NCBI GenBank assembly: GCA_016868815.1
Contig: VGFQ01000001.1
Location: 310,001 to 374,000 of the forward strand
Direction of reading: 5' to 3'
Source: Bacteroidota bacterium
GTDB taxonomy: Bacteria; Bacteroidota; Bacteroidia; Chitinophagales; Chitinophagaceae
Length of the DNA stretch: 64,000 nt
The notes beneath the pieces are model-generated. The model ran no database searches. It saw only the letters and a list, made by a program, of their open reading frames with translations, and was not told the origin of the DNA. A program made the position numbers and the translations under genes. Positions 47,907-57,182 of this stretch are shown one piece after another. Positions within the stretch are counted from its first letter, which is position 1; each line of letters opens with the position of its first letter.

Positions 47907-50066
47907 ATGGCAGAGAGAAAGAAGGGATACACATGGAATGCCGCACCCTTCTTGAAGATCTTACCCGCCTTCGCTGTCGGTATCTGGCTGGCAGAAGATT
48001 TGCCAGAAGTCCGCTACGCAGCGCCGGCCATCCTAGCTGGAGGCGTATTGGGGTGGATGATCTGTGAAAGAGTCCCGCTCACCTCTGCCTGGAGAAAATG
48101 CGAGATGCCTGCCATCTGGATGCTGGTCCTCGGCTGCGGACTCTTCTTGCCAATAGTACAAGCCTGCCTGCGAAATCGATCTGCACCCACCGCGTCAGAT
48201 GCACCAGCGATTGCTTGGCAGATGGAAGTCAGAACTCCTCCGGAGCCGACCCGTCGCGGCGTATCCTTTCTGGCGCTTTGCTGGGATCGGACAAGGGAAG
48301 GGAGATGGCGACCGCGCGCCGACTGTCTCGCCTACGTGGAGACAGTGCCTGGACAAACACCTTGGCATCCGGGCGACCTGATCACATTTCAAAAAAGTCC
48401 CGAGCCACTGCCAGGCCCCCGCAATCCGGGCGGCTTCGACGCCCGGGCATATTATGAACGGCAAGGTGTCATGCAGACCGTCAGCCTACAGAAAGGCAGC
48501 TATCATCCATCAGGACATTGTAGTCACCATCTCTTGCGAGACGGGATCTTTCGGCTGCAGGCAGCCATCCTCCAACGAATCCGAAATCGGATACGACACC
48601 CTGAGGCCGTCGGACTGGCAGAGGCACTGCTCATTGGTTATCGGGGCGACCTTAGCCAAAGTCTCCAAGCCAGCTATGCCGAAGCTGGGATCATCCATAT
48701 CATCGCCATCTCTGGCATGCATATAGGCCTGCTCTATGCACTGCTGACAGGGATATTCGGACAACTGCCCGTCCCGCAGCGTCGCCGATGGCTACTGGCC
48801 ATCCCAAGCTTGGCAGCCATCTGGTTTTTTTGCGGGCTGGCAGGGGCCGGGCCTTCCGTCGTGCGGAGTGCTGCTCAATTCACCCTCATCAGCGTCGGCA
48901 ATCAGCTCACCGGTCGCCGCGGTAATAGCCTCAACACCCTTGCTGCCAGCGCCTTCCTCCTAATGGCCTTCCGACCAGACTGGATCAAAGACCTCGGCTT
49001 TCAACTGAGCTATGCCGCTGTCCTAGGCATCCTGGTCTTCCAACCGCGATGCAACAGATGGCTTCCGGTCCAACACCCTATTGGACGATACCTACGCGAT
49101 GGCGTCTCCCTCAGCCTTTCGGCGCAAATACTCACCACCCCTATCCTCCTCTACCATTTTGGTCGATTCCCGACCTGGTTTCTGCTTACCAACCTCGTGG
49201 CCGTACCCCTCTCGAGCATGATCCTGTTAGCCGTACTACTGCTATGCGGGATCACAGAATGGCAGCTGGTAAGCCAATGGCTGGGAACAGCCATAGAAGC
49301 AGCCATCCTTTTTCTCAATGACTATGTCCAACGGATATCGCTGCTGCCCGCCAGCCAGGTCGGAGGCATTCACATCAGCCTGATAGAGGTAGGCTTATGG
49401 TTCCTGATCATCACATTTGCCAGTCTTTGGCTCATGCAGCCAAACCCCAGAATAGGAAAGCTGCTGGCCATCAGCCTCGCCGTCTGCTCGCTGGCACATG
49501 CGTTCGAATGGCTGCAAAGATCTGATCAGCGAAAGGTAGTCATCTGGCACCTGCCCGGAGAAAGCCTCCTACTCCTGATAGATGGACATACCGGCTATGC
49601 ATACGCGAAGAGAAACCCTCGTCGGCAGGCTCATCACCTGCAAAAAGCCCTTCAGACAGCCACCCATCACTATCACCTACAGCACCTCTTGCTGACAACA
49701 GACCCAGTTCCTGCCGCAGGCCTCATTGCATGGCGCGGGTATAACATCGTACTGCTGGGCCGATCGGCCCATACCAAAGCCCTGCCAAGCCAGGCAGACT
49801 GTGTGGTGCTGACCGATAATACCCTTGAAAGCTTCCCGGATGCACTACCCCCGATCTCCTCCCCACGATGGATAGCAGACGGAAGCAACAGCCTGTGGAA
49901 AATTCAGCAATGGCAGGAGTCCTCTACAGGTCTACCTTTATCCCTTCATGCCACTTCCCAGTTGGGCGCTTTTGTCCATTCACTTCGGGATAATGGACCC
50001 AGAAAGTCATCTCTCATAGCTGCTCCCAACCCTTCCGCATGGAAAAAAAAATCCAATCCGCCCTGA
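47907..50066 (+). CDS. comEC: ComEC/Rec2 DNA-uptake channel protein
   Basis: 719 residues. It forms the inner-membrane channel for single-stranded DNA during natural transformation. An N-terminal DUF4131-like region (helices to ~100, then an OB-like domain) is followed by the Competence domain starting EALLIGYRGDLSQSL and AGIIHIIAISGMHIGLLYAL, with ~9 more helices. The C-terminal metallo-beta-lactamase-like part is short and lacks an obvious HxHxDH, as in many Bacteroidota forms. The ATG at 47907 is preferred to a TTG at 47901 inside the promoter. It overlaps purH by 28 bases. Confidence 0.9.
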   Translation: MAERKKGYTWNAAPFLKILPAFAVGIWLAEDLPEVRYAAPAILAGGVLGWMICERVPLTSAWRKCEMPAIWMLVLGCGLFLPIVQACLRNRSAPTASDAPAIAWQMEVRTPPEPTRRGVSFLALCWDRTREGRWRPRADCLAYVETVPGQTPWHPGDLITFQKSPEPLPGPRNPGGFDARAYYERQGVMQTVSLQKGSYHPSGHCSHHLLRDGIFRLQAAILQRIRNRIRHPEAVGLAEALLIGYRGDLSQSLQASYAEAGIIHIIAISGMHIGLLYALLTGIFGQLPVPQRRRWLLAIPSLAAIWFFCGLAGAGPSVVRSAAQFTLISVGNQLTGRRGNSLNTLAASAFLLMAFRPDWIKDLGFQLSYAAVLGILVFQPRCNRWLPVQHPIGRYLRDGVSLSLSAQILTTPILLYHFGRFPTWFLLTNLVAVPLSSMILLAVLLLCGITEWQLVSQWLGTAIEAAILFLNDYVQRISLLPASQVGGIHISLIEVGLWFLIITFASLWLMQPNPRIGKLLAISLAVCSLAHAFEWLQRSDQRKVVIWHLPGESLLLLIDGHTGYAYAKRNPRRQAHHLQKALQTATHHYHLQHLLLTTDPVPAAGLIAWRGYNIVLLGRSAHTKALPSQADCVVLTDNTLESFPDALPPISSPRWIADGSNSLWKIQQWQESSTGLPLSLHATSQLGAFVHSLRDNGPRKSSLIAAPNPSAWKKKSNPP

Positions 50067-51559
50067 TCTCCGTCTTCCATAAGGAAGGACTTGAACCACT
50101 GGTACGCACGCTCCACGAGCAGGGTGTCACCATCTACACCACCGGCGGCACGCAGTCCTTCATTGAAGCCCTGGGGCTCCCCTGTATGCCCGTGGAAGAT
50201 GTCACCGGCTATCCCCCCATCCTCGGTGGCCGGGTCAAAACCCTACACCCCCGCATCTTTGGAGGTATCCTAGGGAGAAGAGACCTCGAAGAGGACGTGC
50301 GCGAGATGCACCAGTATGAGATTCCCACAATCGACATGGTGATCGTCGACCTCTACCCCTTCGAACAGACAGTGGCATCGACGACAGACGCAAAGGCCAT
50401 CATTGAAAAGATAGACATCGGCGGGCCATCGATGATACGGGCTGCCGCGAAGAATCATGCCGACATCTTGGTCGTCGCTGCACGGGCCGACTATGCAGAA
50501 GTGGCCGAATGGCTGTCGCGGCAAAAGGGCCACACCAGCCTGGATCAACGTCGGCAGTATGCCGCCAAGGCCTTTGCCATCGTCGCTCATTACGATGCTG
50601 TCATCTCCCAATACTTTGGTGATAGCGGCCAGCCCCGGTTCCTGGCATCCATTCCACAAGGTAGGCCCCTCCGATACGGAGAGAACCCACACCAGTCAGG
50701 CGTCTTCTATGGAAGCCTGGAATCACATTTCGAACAGCTCAACGGAAAGGAGCTGTCCTACAATAACCTGATAGATGCTTCGTCCGTCCTCGAACTGATG
50801 AAAGACCTGCACCATCATCAGGAAGCCATCTTCGCCATCGTCAAGCATACAAACGTCTGTGGCCTGGCCGTCCGAAATAGCTTGCAGGAAGCCTGGGCAG
50901 CCGCCCTCGCCGGAGACCCCGAGAGTGCCTTCGGCGGTGTGATCGCCTGCAACCGGCCAGTAGACGGCCCTACTGCCCAAGCGATCTCAGACATTTTCTT
51001 TGAAGTGCTCATAGCTCCCGGATTCCACGAAGAGGCCCTCCCCATCCTCGCCGCGAAAAAGAACCGCATCCTGCTGCGTCAGAAAGCACCACTGCAGACA
51101 GGCAAAACCTTTCGTACCCTACTGGGCGGAGTGCTTGAACAAGAGGCCGATGCTGGATCGGCCGAAAAATGGGAAGAAACCGGAGGCAGGCACTCCAGCG
51201 AAACAGAAAAGTCTAACCTCGCCTTCGCCAACATCGTCTGTAAACACCTCAAGTCAAACGCCATCGCCCTCGTAAAAGACATGCGGCTGATCGGTAAAGG
51301 ATGCGGACAGACTTCCCGCATCGACGCCCTTCGGCATGCCCTGGAAAAAGCACGCCAATGCGGGGCTGACGCCCGCGGCGCTGTCCTGGCCAGCGATGCG
51401 TTCTTCCCTTTTGACGACTGTGTACGCATGTCCTACGAGGCAGGCATACAGGCCTTTATACAGCCGGGGGGCTCGATCCGCGATAAAGACTCCATCGCCT
51501 TCTGTCAACAACAGGAGCTGGCCATGGTGATCACCGGCATGCGTCATTTCCGTCACTGA
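50039..51559 (+). CDS. purH: Bifunctional AICAR formyltransferase/IMP cyclohydrolase
   Basis: 506 residues, catalysing the last two steps of purine synthesis. The N-terminal MGS-like cyclohydrolase domain has ALISVFHKEGLEPLVRTL, YTTGGTQSFIEALG and GGRVKTLHPRIFGGIL. The formyltransferase part has PLRYGENPHQSGVFY, NNLIDASSVLELM, the FAIVKHTNVCGLAV motif and GAVLASDAFFPFDD. The ATG at 50039 lies inside the end of comEC, and its first codons contain a run of nine A. Probably co-transcribed with comEC. Confidence 0.95.
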   Translation: MEKKIQSALISVFHKEGLEPLVRTLHEQGVTIYTTGGTQSFIEALGLPCMPVEDVTGYPPILGGRVKTLHPRIFGGILGRRDLEEDVREMHQYEIPTIDMVIVDLYPFEQTVASTTDAKAIIEKIDIGGPSMIRAAAKNHADILVVAARADYAEVAEWLSRQKGHTSLDQRRQYAAKAFAIVAHYDAVISQYFGDSGQPRFLASIPQGRPLRYGENPHQSGVFYGSLESHFEQLNGKELSYNNLIDASSVLELMKDLHHHQEAIFAIVKHTNVCGLAVRNSLQEAWAAALAGDPESAFGGVIACNRPVDGPTAQAISDIFFEVLIAPGFHEEALPILAAKKNRILLRQKAPLQTGKTFRTLLGGVLEQEADAGSAEKWEETGGRHSSETEKSNLAFANIVCKHLKSNAIALVKDMRLIGKGCGQTSRIDALRHALEKARQCGADARGAVLASDAFFPFDDCVRMSYEAGIQAFIQPGGSIRDKDSIAFCQQQELAMVITGMRHFRH

Positions 51560-51580
51560 CAGCTGCCGAAGCCAGCGATC

Positions 51581-52621
51581 ATGAAAGGAAAGTTTGGGAA
51601 TCTGTGGGCAGACATGCTTGAAATGGCCAGGCCCATGCTCCTTCCCCTCTACCCCGGGCGCCACTCAGAAAAAACGAGGGCCCTGATGGCCGTGGGACTG
51701 GTCAGCATCCTCTGGGGAACCACGTGGCTGGTCTCCGCCCGTGGCGTCTCGGGCATGCCCGCCCTGCAGATGTCGGGCATCCGTCACCTCATCGGAGGGG
51801 GCCTCTACATCGTCTACTTCCTGTCGCGCAAATGGAAATGGCCCACACCCGCGGAATGGCTACGGTTTAGCTGGATGGCCGTTCTGATGTTTGTCATGAG
51901 CAATGGGCTCAGCACCTGGTCCGTCCAGTACATCCCCAGCGGACTGGGCGCTGTCATCGGCGCCCTCTCCCCCATCTGGATCGCCATCTTCAGTCTGCTC
52001 CTGTTCCGGGAGTCGCGGATGAACCTCACGACCTCCCTGGGCTTGCTGCTGGGCTTCGGAGGAGTCGCCCTCATCTTCTCCGACTACCTGCAAGACATCT
52101 TCCACACCCAGTTCTCCCTGGGCATTTTCTTCGGTATGATCGCAGCCATTGCCTGGGCGATCGGCACCCTGCTCACCGTGCGAGATGCTGCACGGATGGA
52201 CCCATACTATAGCATCGGTTGGCAGATGTTCATCAGCGGTGCGATGCTTACCGCAATAGCCCAAGGCAGCGGCCAGCACATCCCCCTGCGCGACATCCCC
52301 GCGATCTCCTGGTACGCCATCACCTACTTGGTGGTAGTAGGTTCTATCATCACCTTCGCCGCTTTCATCTACTCGCTAAAACGACTTCCACCCGCACAGG
52401 CATCCGTCTATGCCTACATCAACCCCATCGTGGCCGTCCTGATCGGCGCCGGGCTGAACGGAGAAAGACTCAACGCCTCCATCGGCTTCGGAACCCTGGT
52501 GACCCTCGCAGGTGTATTCCTCGTCAATACGGGCTTCAAAAAATCGTCACCTCCTCCTGAAGCCGCACTCAACACACGGACTTACTCCTTAGACGATCCT
52601 CCGGTGGCCATGTCCAAGTAA
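51581..52621 (+). CDS. EamA/DMT-family transporter (second copy in window)
   Basis: 346 residues with ten predicted helices in two EamA repeats. The first repeat opens LMAVGLVSILWGTTWLVSARG, and the second ends ASVYAYINPIVAVLIGAGL. An unusually long soluble N-terminus (~32 residues) precedes helix 1, and the Ser/Pro-rich tail is soluble too. It follows purH by 21 bases on the same strand; a metabolite exporter is the usual inference. The last 40 bases overlap the convergent deacetylase-like gene. Confidence 0.85.
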   Translation: MKGKFGNLWADMLEMARPMLLPLYPGRHSEKTRALMAVGLVSILWGTTWLVSARGVSGMPALQMSGIRHLIGGGLYIVYFLSRKWKWPTPAEWLRFSWMAVLMFVMSNGLSTWSVQYIPSGLGAVIGALSPIWIAIFSLLLFRESRMNLTTSLGLLLGFGGVALIFSDYLQDIFHTQFSLGIFFGMIAAIAWAIGTLLTVRDAARMDPYYSIGWQMFISGAMLTAIAQGSGQHIPLRDIPAISWYAITYLVVVGSIITFAAFIYSLKRLPPAQASVYAYINPIVAVLIGAGLNGERLNASIGFGTLVTLAGVFLVNTGFKKSSPPPEAALNTRTYSLDDPPVAMSK

Positions 52622-53904
52622 CGGACATACATCTCCCTCCATCCGGGATACAAACGATGGGTGCCCAGCATCGAGTTGTGAAAGACGGTAACCATCTCCC
52701 CACCAGCCTGGCGGGTTTCCTCTAGCAAGGCCGACAGCGCGGAGAGAGCCGTTCCTGCATCCATGCCCAGCTCATGATGGGCTGTGGCATCCATAAAGCA
52801 GAAAGGATGCAGCCTCAGCAAGGAGGGTTTTTCCGCTTCCAGGTCGTACCATCGAAAAGGCGTGCATGTAGAAGCCCTGAAGCCTTGGGCCGCCCCATAC
52901 CCCATGGAATAGTCGTCTGTAATGCCCGCACCGATGAGCTGACGGGGGGTTTGGGGAAGTCGGAAGCGCAGATAGTGCTGGCGGGAATGCCGGATGGCAG
53001 ACATGCCAGAAAGCGCCAGCAACTGTGCAGCCTCGGCTGCGAGCAGCCGGGCATCATCCCCACTCTGCCAGGAAGGATGCAGACCGATGGAGTATTGTCG
53101 GGCATGTGTTGCCAACAAAGCCTTCATCTTGGGATGTGACGGTGTGATATTTCGGTCGTAGCGACCCCTGGACAAAGCAACCAAAAAGAAATACAAGGGA
53201 TCCAGCCCATAGCGCTGATGCAGTGCATCGAGCCAGACATAGGCATCATAGGGGTCGGGACGAAAAGAGAGCTGCGTCAACAGTCGATCGCTGAGATCTG
53301 ACAGTCGGCCCTCTCCCAGCGCGCGTACCGCCCCGCCCACGCTACGAAACCATCCCCGGTGCCGATGGGCCCAGGCAATGTCTATATCATAGGTCGGCAC
53401 CAGACGGAAATGCCTGGCCGGGATCGACAGCCCCGGGAAATGGAGTTGCAAGGCACGGCGGAGTGTCAGCGCCCATAAGTCTACCAATGGACGCCCGAGA
53501 AACCCTCCCTTCCAGGCCAGCGCACTGCGGTGGCTAAATCGTCCATAGGCATCCGTCGCATGGGGAAGATATTCTTCATAGCGGGATACCAGGTAGAAGG
53601 CGGCCGACAGGATGTCGAAGGGAATCCCACCCCCCGCATATGGGAATAGCACTGGTAGCCCTTCATGACTGCTGACAGCTGGCTGGAACGGACGTATGCC
53701 CTCTTCTAAAACAAAGCCCGAGGATGGAATCCAAAAACCTGCTGCATCCGGGCTACCCGAATAATGAATGCGGGTAAGTGCAGAGGCCTCCCAAAAGGAT
53801 CGGTTGTGCGTGACCGTTATTGGACAGCTCAGAATATCGTTGAACAAAAATTCAGCGATGTAAGTTAGTCGCGCAGATGGCCTCTCGGTCAGGAGTATGA
53901 ACAT
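52582..53904 (-). CDS. Polysaccharide deacetylase-family protein
   Basis: 440 residues. A ~170-residue N-terminal region, with FPYAGGGIPFDILSAAFYLVSRYEEYL as in Bacteroidota proteins of the DUF7033 type, precedes an NodB-like barrel: VPTYDIDIAWAHRH (the catalytic Asp region), YSIGLHPSWQS and a late VFHNSMLGTH. The usual metal-binding HxxxH is not clearly present, so catalytic competence is uncertain. It is the last gene of the minus-strand run that starts at mutY and would fit surface glycan modification. Confidence 0.75.
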   Translation of the reverse strand: MFILLTERPSARLTYIAEFLFNDILSCPITVTHNRSFWEASALTRIHYSGSPDAAGFWIPSSGFVLEEGIRPFQPAVSSHEGLPVLFPYAGGGIPFDILSAAFYLVSRYEEYLPHATDAYGRFSHRSALAWKGGFLGRPLVDLWALTLRRALQLHFPGLSIPARHFRLVPTYDIDIAWAHRHRGWFRSVGGAVRALGEGRLSDLSDRLLTQLSFRPDPYDAYVWLDALHQRYGLDPLYFFLVALSRGRYDRNITPSHPKMKALLATHARQYSIGLHPSWQSGDDARLLAAEAAQLLALSGMSAIRHSRQHYLRFRLPQTPRQLIGAGITDDYSMGYGAAQGFRASTCTPFRWYDLEAEKPSLLRLHPFCFMDATAHHELGMDAGTALSALSALLEETRQAGGEMVTVFHNSMLGTHRLYPGWREMYVRYLDMATGGSSKE

Positions 53905-53934
53905 GTCAGGCCTTCGGCAGGCGCGGCAGTGTGG

Positions 53935-55323
53935 TCAGGATTTGACACCAGACTTTCGCCGTTCCTTCCATTGCTGGTTGAATGTCTTGGCTGGGAACTC
54001 CAGTTCGCTGCGGTGTGTGGCCCATCCTTTGAACAGCCGGTTGACCATCCAGTTTTTGAGGCGGGCAGAGCCGCTGTTCATCATCCATCGGTGCTGGCTT
54101 GCCATCCTCCAGATTTTCCAGGCTATGCGCTCCGAATGGTCTTGTAAGCCCTCCTCCATCGCATCATGGCGATTCTTCAGGAGCAGCTCGTGGAGGTTGA
54201 TCTTTACGGCGCATACTTCGGTGCAATTGCCACAAAGGGAGGAGGCATGGCTTAGATGCTTCCATTCGCCCAGGCCACGAAGGTGTGGGGTGATGACACT
54301 TCCAATAGGACCGCTGTAGGTGGTATCGTAGGAATGGCCACCTATATTCTTGTAGACGGGGCAGGCATTCAGGCAGGCCCCACACCGGATGCAATAGAGG
54401 CTTTCCCTGGCCTTGGCATCTGCCAGGATATTCGTCCGGCCATTATCGAGGAGGATCACATGCATCTCCTCCGGTCCGTCCGTCTCCCCAGGCTGTCGGG
54501 GGCCGCTGATGATGGAATTGTACACCGTCATCTTCTGGCCTGTCCCATAAGTGGCCAGCAAGGGCCAGAAGAGGGGCAGGTCGTCGACAGAAGGTAATAC
54601 CTTCTCGATGCCGGCTACCACGATATGCACTTTAGGCCAGGAAAAACTCAGGCGCGCATTGCCTTCATTTTCCGTAATCGCGACCGCACCGATATCGGCT
54701 AGGATGAAATTCGCCCCTGTGACGCCCACTTGCGCCTCGGTGTATTTGGCGCGCAGCTTCTCCCGGGCGACAAGGGTGAGCTGCTCAGGGCTGAGGTCAG
54801 GGGGCGTATGGAGCTTCTCGGCAAAAAGCCTGGCCACATCTTCTTTGCTCTTGTGCATGGCAGGCGTAACAATATGATAGGGGGCCTCTCCGTCGAGTTG
54901 CTGGATATACTCACCCAAGTCTGTCTCCACACTTTCAATGCCCATCTCTTCCAGATAGGCATTTAGTTGGATTTCTTCCGTGACCATGCTCTTGCTCTTG
55001 ACTAGGGTGCGGCATTCATGGCGGCGGCATATTTCCCCGATGGCACGCAGCGCCTCTTCGGCATCCTGGGCCCATATAACATGGCCTCCCCTGCGGTTCA
55101 GCTGGGACTCGAATTCTTCCAGCCGCTGGTCCAATGTCTCAATCGCCTTCCACTTGATATTTTTTGCACGGCTTCTGACCAGGTCGACATTCTGGAACTG
55201 CGCCTTCCCCTGAGGCACAACGGCATCATATTTGCCAATGTTGTTGTTGATCTTCTGGCGATGCTCCATGTCGGCAGCGCGCACTGTACTCTTGGCCAGA
55301 AAGGTTCCGATGTTGTCAGCCAT
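53935..55323 (-). CDS. lutB: LutB-like iron-sulfur lactate-utilisation protein
   Basis: 462 residues. The N-terminal LUD domain includes KSKSMVTEEIQLNAYLEEMG and GVTGANFILADIGAVAITENEGNAR. Two 4Fe-4S motifs follow: CIRCGACLNACPVYK and, later, CGNCTEVCAVKI. Together with LutA (CCG-domain) and LutC, LutB oxidises L-lactate to pyruvate. Neither lutA nor lutC is present here; the neighbours are DUF3109 and the deacetylase-like gene. ATG at 55323. Confidence 0.87.
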   Translation of the reverse strand: MADNIGTFLAKSTVRAADMEHRQKINNNIGKYDAVVPQGKAQFQNVDLVRSRAKNIKWKAIETLDQRLEEFESQLNRRGGHVIWAQDAEEALRAIGEICRRHECRTLVKSKSMVTEEIQLNAYLEEMGIESVETDLGEYIQQLDGEAPYHIVTPAMHKSKEDVARLFAEKLHTPPDLSPEQLTLVAREKLRAKYTEAQVGVTGANFILADIGAVAITENEGNARLSFSWPKVHIVVAGIEKVLPSVDDLPLFWPLLATYGTGQKMTVYNSIISGPRQPGETDGPEEMHVILLDNGRTNILADAKARESLYCIRCGACLNACPVYKNIGGHSYDTTYSGPIGSVITPHLRGLGEWKHLSHASSLCGNCTEVCAVKINLHELLLKNRHDAMEEGLQDHSERIAWKIWRMASQHRWMMNSGSARLKNWMVNRLFKGWATHRSELEFPAKTFNQQWKERRKSGVKS

Positions 55324-55368
55324 GTTTTTTTTTGAGGAATGATTGGCGTTGGATGGTAGCTAGGTGTA

Positions 55369-55962
55369 TCACTTTTTTTGATGGCCTTCGAAATGCGCTC
55401 CGGCCACCTGTTCCAGTAGTCTATAGAATGACTCCCCATACTTTCGGATCAAGGGTTCCCGCAGAAATTGGTAGACCCTTGTCTTATGCTTCGCACCCAA
55501 GGCGCAAGCAGGTGCACAGAGGGTCTCCCGCGGCTCGTAGTTGATCATCTCATAACCGTCCAGACGGCTTGCCTTTGTTTTGATGGGATAGAGATGGCAG
55601 GAGATGGGCTTCTTCCAACCGATCCATCCTCGCTGATAAGCTTCTTCGAAAGCACATCGGATGATGCCTGCCCGATCCCGATAGCCAAAAGCGCAGATGC
55701 CGCCGTTGACGGTGGGTGTTACCCAGCCAAACTCCTGATCGTAGCGGAAGATTCCGGTGCGGTTGATCTCAGCCAATCCCTCTGCTGTGAGCAAGGGCTT
55801 GACCTCTTCAAAAGCGTCTCTGACGTGATCGAGCTCTTCGTACGTCAGCGGAGCTCCTGCATCTCCATCTTCACAACAGCCACCCTTGCAGGCAGACAGG
55901 TCGCAGACAAAGGCCTCTTCGAGGACCGCATCGCTCACCAACACATCATCTATGACTACCAA
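55369..55962 (-). CDS. DUF3109 cysteine-rich protein
   Basis: 197 residues of the DUF3109 family, found in Bacteroidota, no established function. Cysteine clusters CDLSACKGGCCEDGDAG, then single Cys in GGICAFGYRD and IIRCAFEEA, PISCHLYPI and CAPACALG suggest a metal or Fe-S cofactor. It resembles the YkgJ-type CxxxCxxCC metal-binding proteins. The start is TTG at 55962 (xVVIDDVLVS), matching the usual start of the family; no ATG is nearby. Same strand as lutB, 45 bases upstream of it. Confidence 0.83.
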   Translation of the reverse strand: MVVIDDVLVSDAVLEEAFVCDLSACKGGCCEDGDAGAPLTYEELDHVRDAFEEVKPLLTAEGLAEINRTGIFRYDQEFGWVTPTVNGGICAFGYRDRAGIIRCAFEEAYQRGWIGWKKPISCHLYPIKTKASRLDGYEMINYEPRETLCAPACALGAKHKTRVYQFLREPLIRKYGESFYRLLEQVAGAHFEGHQKK

Positions 55963-56020
55963 GAGAGGATTTTCATCAAAATTATGGGTTCCCTCGCAGA
56001 GCTACAAAGCCGGCAGGCCA

Positions 56021-56662
56021 TTATCGCCACCGAAGGGTCCGGATCAGATGACGCACATCTTCCTCAAGGAATCGGTTCACCACCGACAGCGAATCGGCAT
56101 TGGGCGTGGCATCAAAGTAAAGAGCCCCTCGCAGGAAATGACGGGTAGTATCGGTTGCGAAGAACTGCAAGGCCGTCGCAGCATTGCCCACCACCCGGAA
56201 CTGCACCCCCCCCACGCCATGGGACGTCAGAAATACAGAGTCGGTGATGCCACTGGCTTTGACCGTGTGCTTGAAGGTCATCCGATAGGCTTCATCGCGC
56301 AACGTCTCGAATGTATTGCGGGCAACCGAATCCTGGTAACGGCCGGCTTTGTTGACCTTGTAACGGGACGTACCGCCGATGGACTTATAGCTCAGGTAAA
56401 TACGCCCGTGGAAGTCGGCAAAATCAATGTTGATCCAATAAGGATTGTCGGGATTGTCGTCCATCAGGCTGCTGTCGCGGGTCACTTGCCCGTAAACGGG
56501 GTACTCAAAGGTGAAGGGAAACCCTGGGCGGTCAAATGCGGTATAGGCATGAGATGGGAGATCAATCCTGAAATACCCGCGTTCCTTTGGAACATAGGTC
56601 GGTTGACAGGCCATCATCGTTGCCAATAGCGACATGGCCATCAGCAAGGCACCAGGCTTCAT
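56021..56662 (-). CDS. gldD: Gliding-motility/type IX secretion lipoprotein GldD
   Basis: 213 residues. A lipoprotein signal ends in the lipobox LLATMMAC, so the protein is lipidated at that cysteine, then PTYVPKERGYFRIDLPSHAY follows, the hallmark of GldD. GldD is needed for gliding and type IX secretion in Flavobacterium. The ATG at 56662 (MKPGALL) is preferred to one at 56680 because it gives a normal signal peptide. The companion gldE gene is not adjacent. A type IX substrate is encoded at 32942, so the secretion system is expected to be functional. Confidence 0.9.
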   Translation of the reverse strand: MKPGALLMAMSLLATMMACQPTYVPKERGYFRIDLPSHAYTAFDRPGFPFTFEYPVYGQVTRDSSLMDDNPDNPYWINIDFADFHGRIYLSYKSIGGTSRYKVNKAGRYQDSVARNTFETLRDEAYRMTFKHTVKASGITDSVFLTSHGVGGVQFRVVGNAATALQFFATDTTRHFLRGALYFDATPNADSLSVVNRFLEEDVRHLIRTLRWR

Positions 56663-56728
56663 GGGATGGTCAGATAACATATGAAAAGAATGTGGGGTGT
56701 CTGAGCGGCAGCATGGCAGGAGGATACC

Positions 56729-57146
56729 TCAGGATTTTAGCAGTGGCTCCAGCAGCGGTCCTGTGAAATCGCTGTTGTAGATCTCAAAGCCACCGGGTGG
56801 AAGGGTGGGAAGGCCTGGCGAGGCTTCCACATACTGATCGAATATGATCAGGTTGTCGCCCACCCACTCGGTGATCATCCGTCGGATGCCTTCACGATCC
56901 TCCCAGCTTCTAGTTTTGAGGCGACCTTCCAGGTAGATGAGACTGTCGTTGTAGAGGTATTTTGGAGCCATCTCTGCCAAACCCCTCCACAAGGACTGCG
57001 TGATGACATTCCGCCTGGCTTACGACTCAGCCCTGGTGGTCTTTCAAGGTCTCCTTCGTGGCCACCGGGATCTGTCCCTTCAGGTATTGAACGCCGGGAT
57101 TTTTCCCAAGCTTCCCGATCAGTATCGCTCGGTTCACGCCGCGCGT
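56729..57146 (-). pseudogene. ssb: Decayed single-stranded DNA-binding protein gene
   Basis: Pieces of SSB appear in two frames on the minus strand. The N-terminal frame reads RGVNRAILIGKLGKNPGVQY then IPVATKETLKDHQG and ends at TGA (57027-57029). After it the same frame continues VVSQAECHHAVLV, with Cys where SSB has Trp. A one-base shift near 56990 moves to a second frame, WRGLAEMAPKYLYNDSLIYL then EGRLKTRSWEDREG, ending at 56729. The likely start codon has become ACG (57144-57146), and about five residues seem missing after VA. Position between mutY and gldD is the usual ssb location in the phylum. Confidence 0.85.
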
Positions 57147-57182
57147 GGGTAAGAAATCAGCGGAAAGGAAGGGAAAAAGAAG

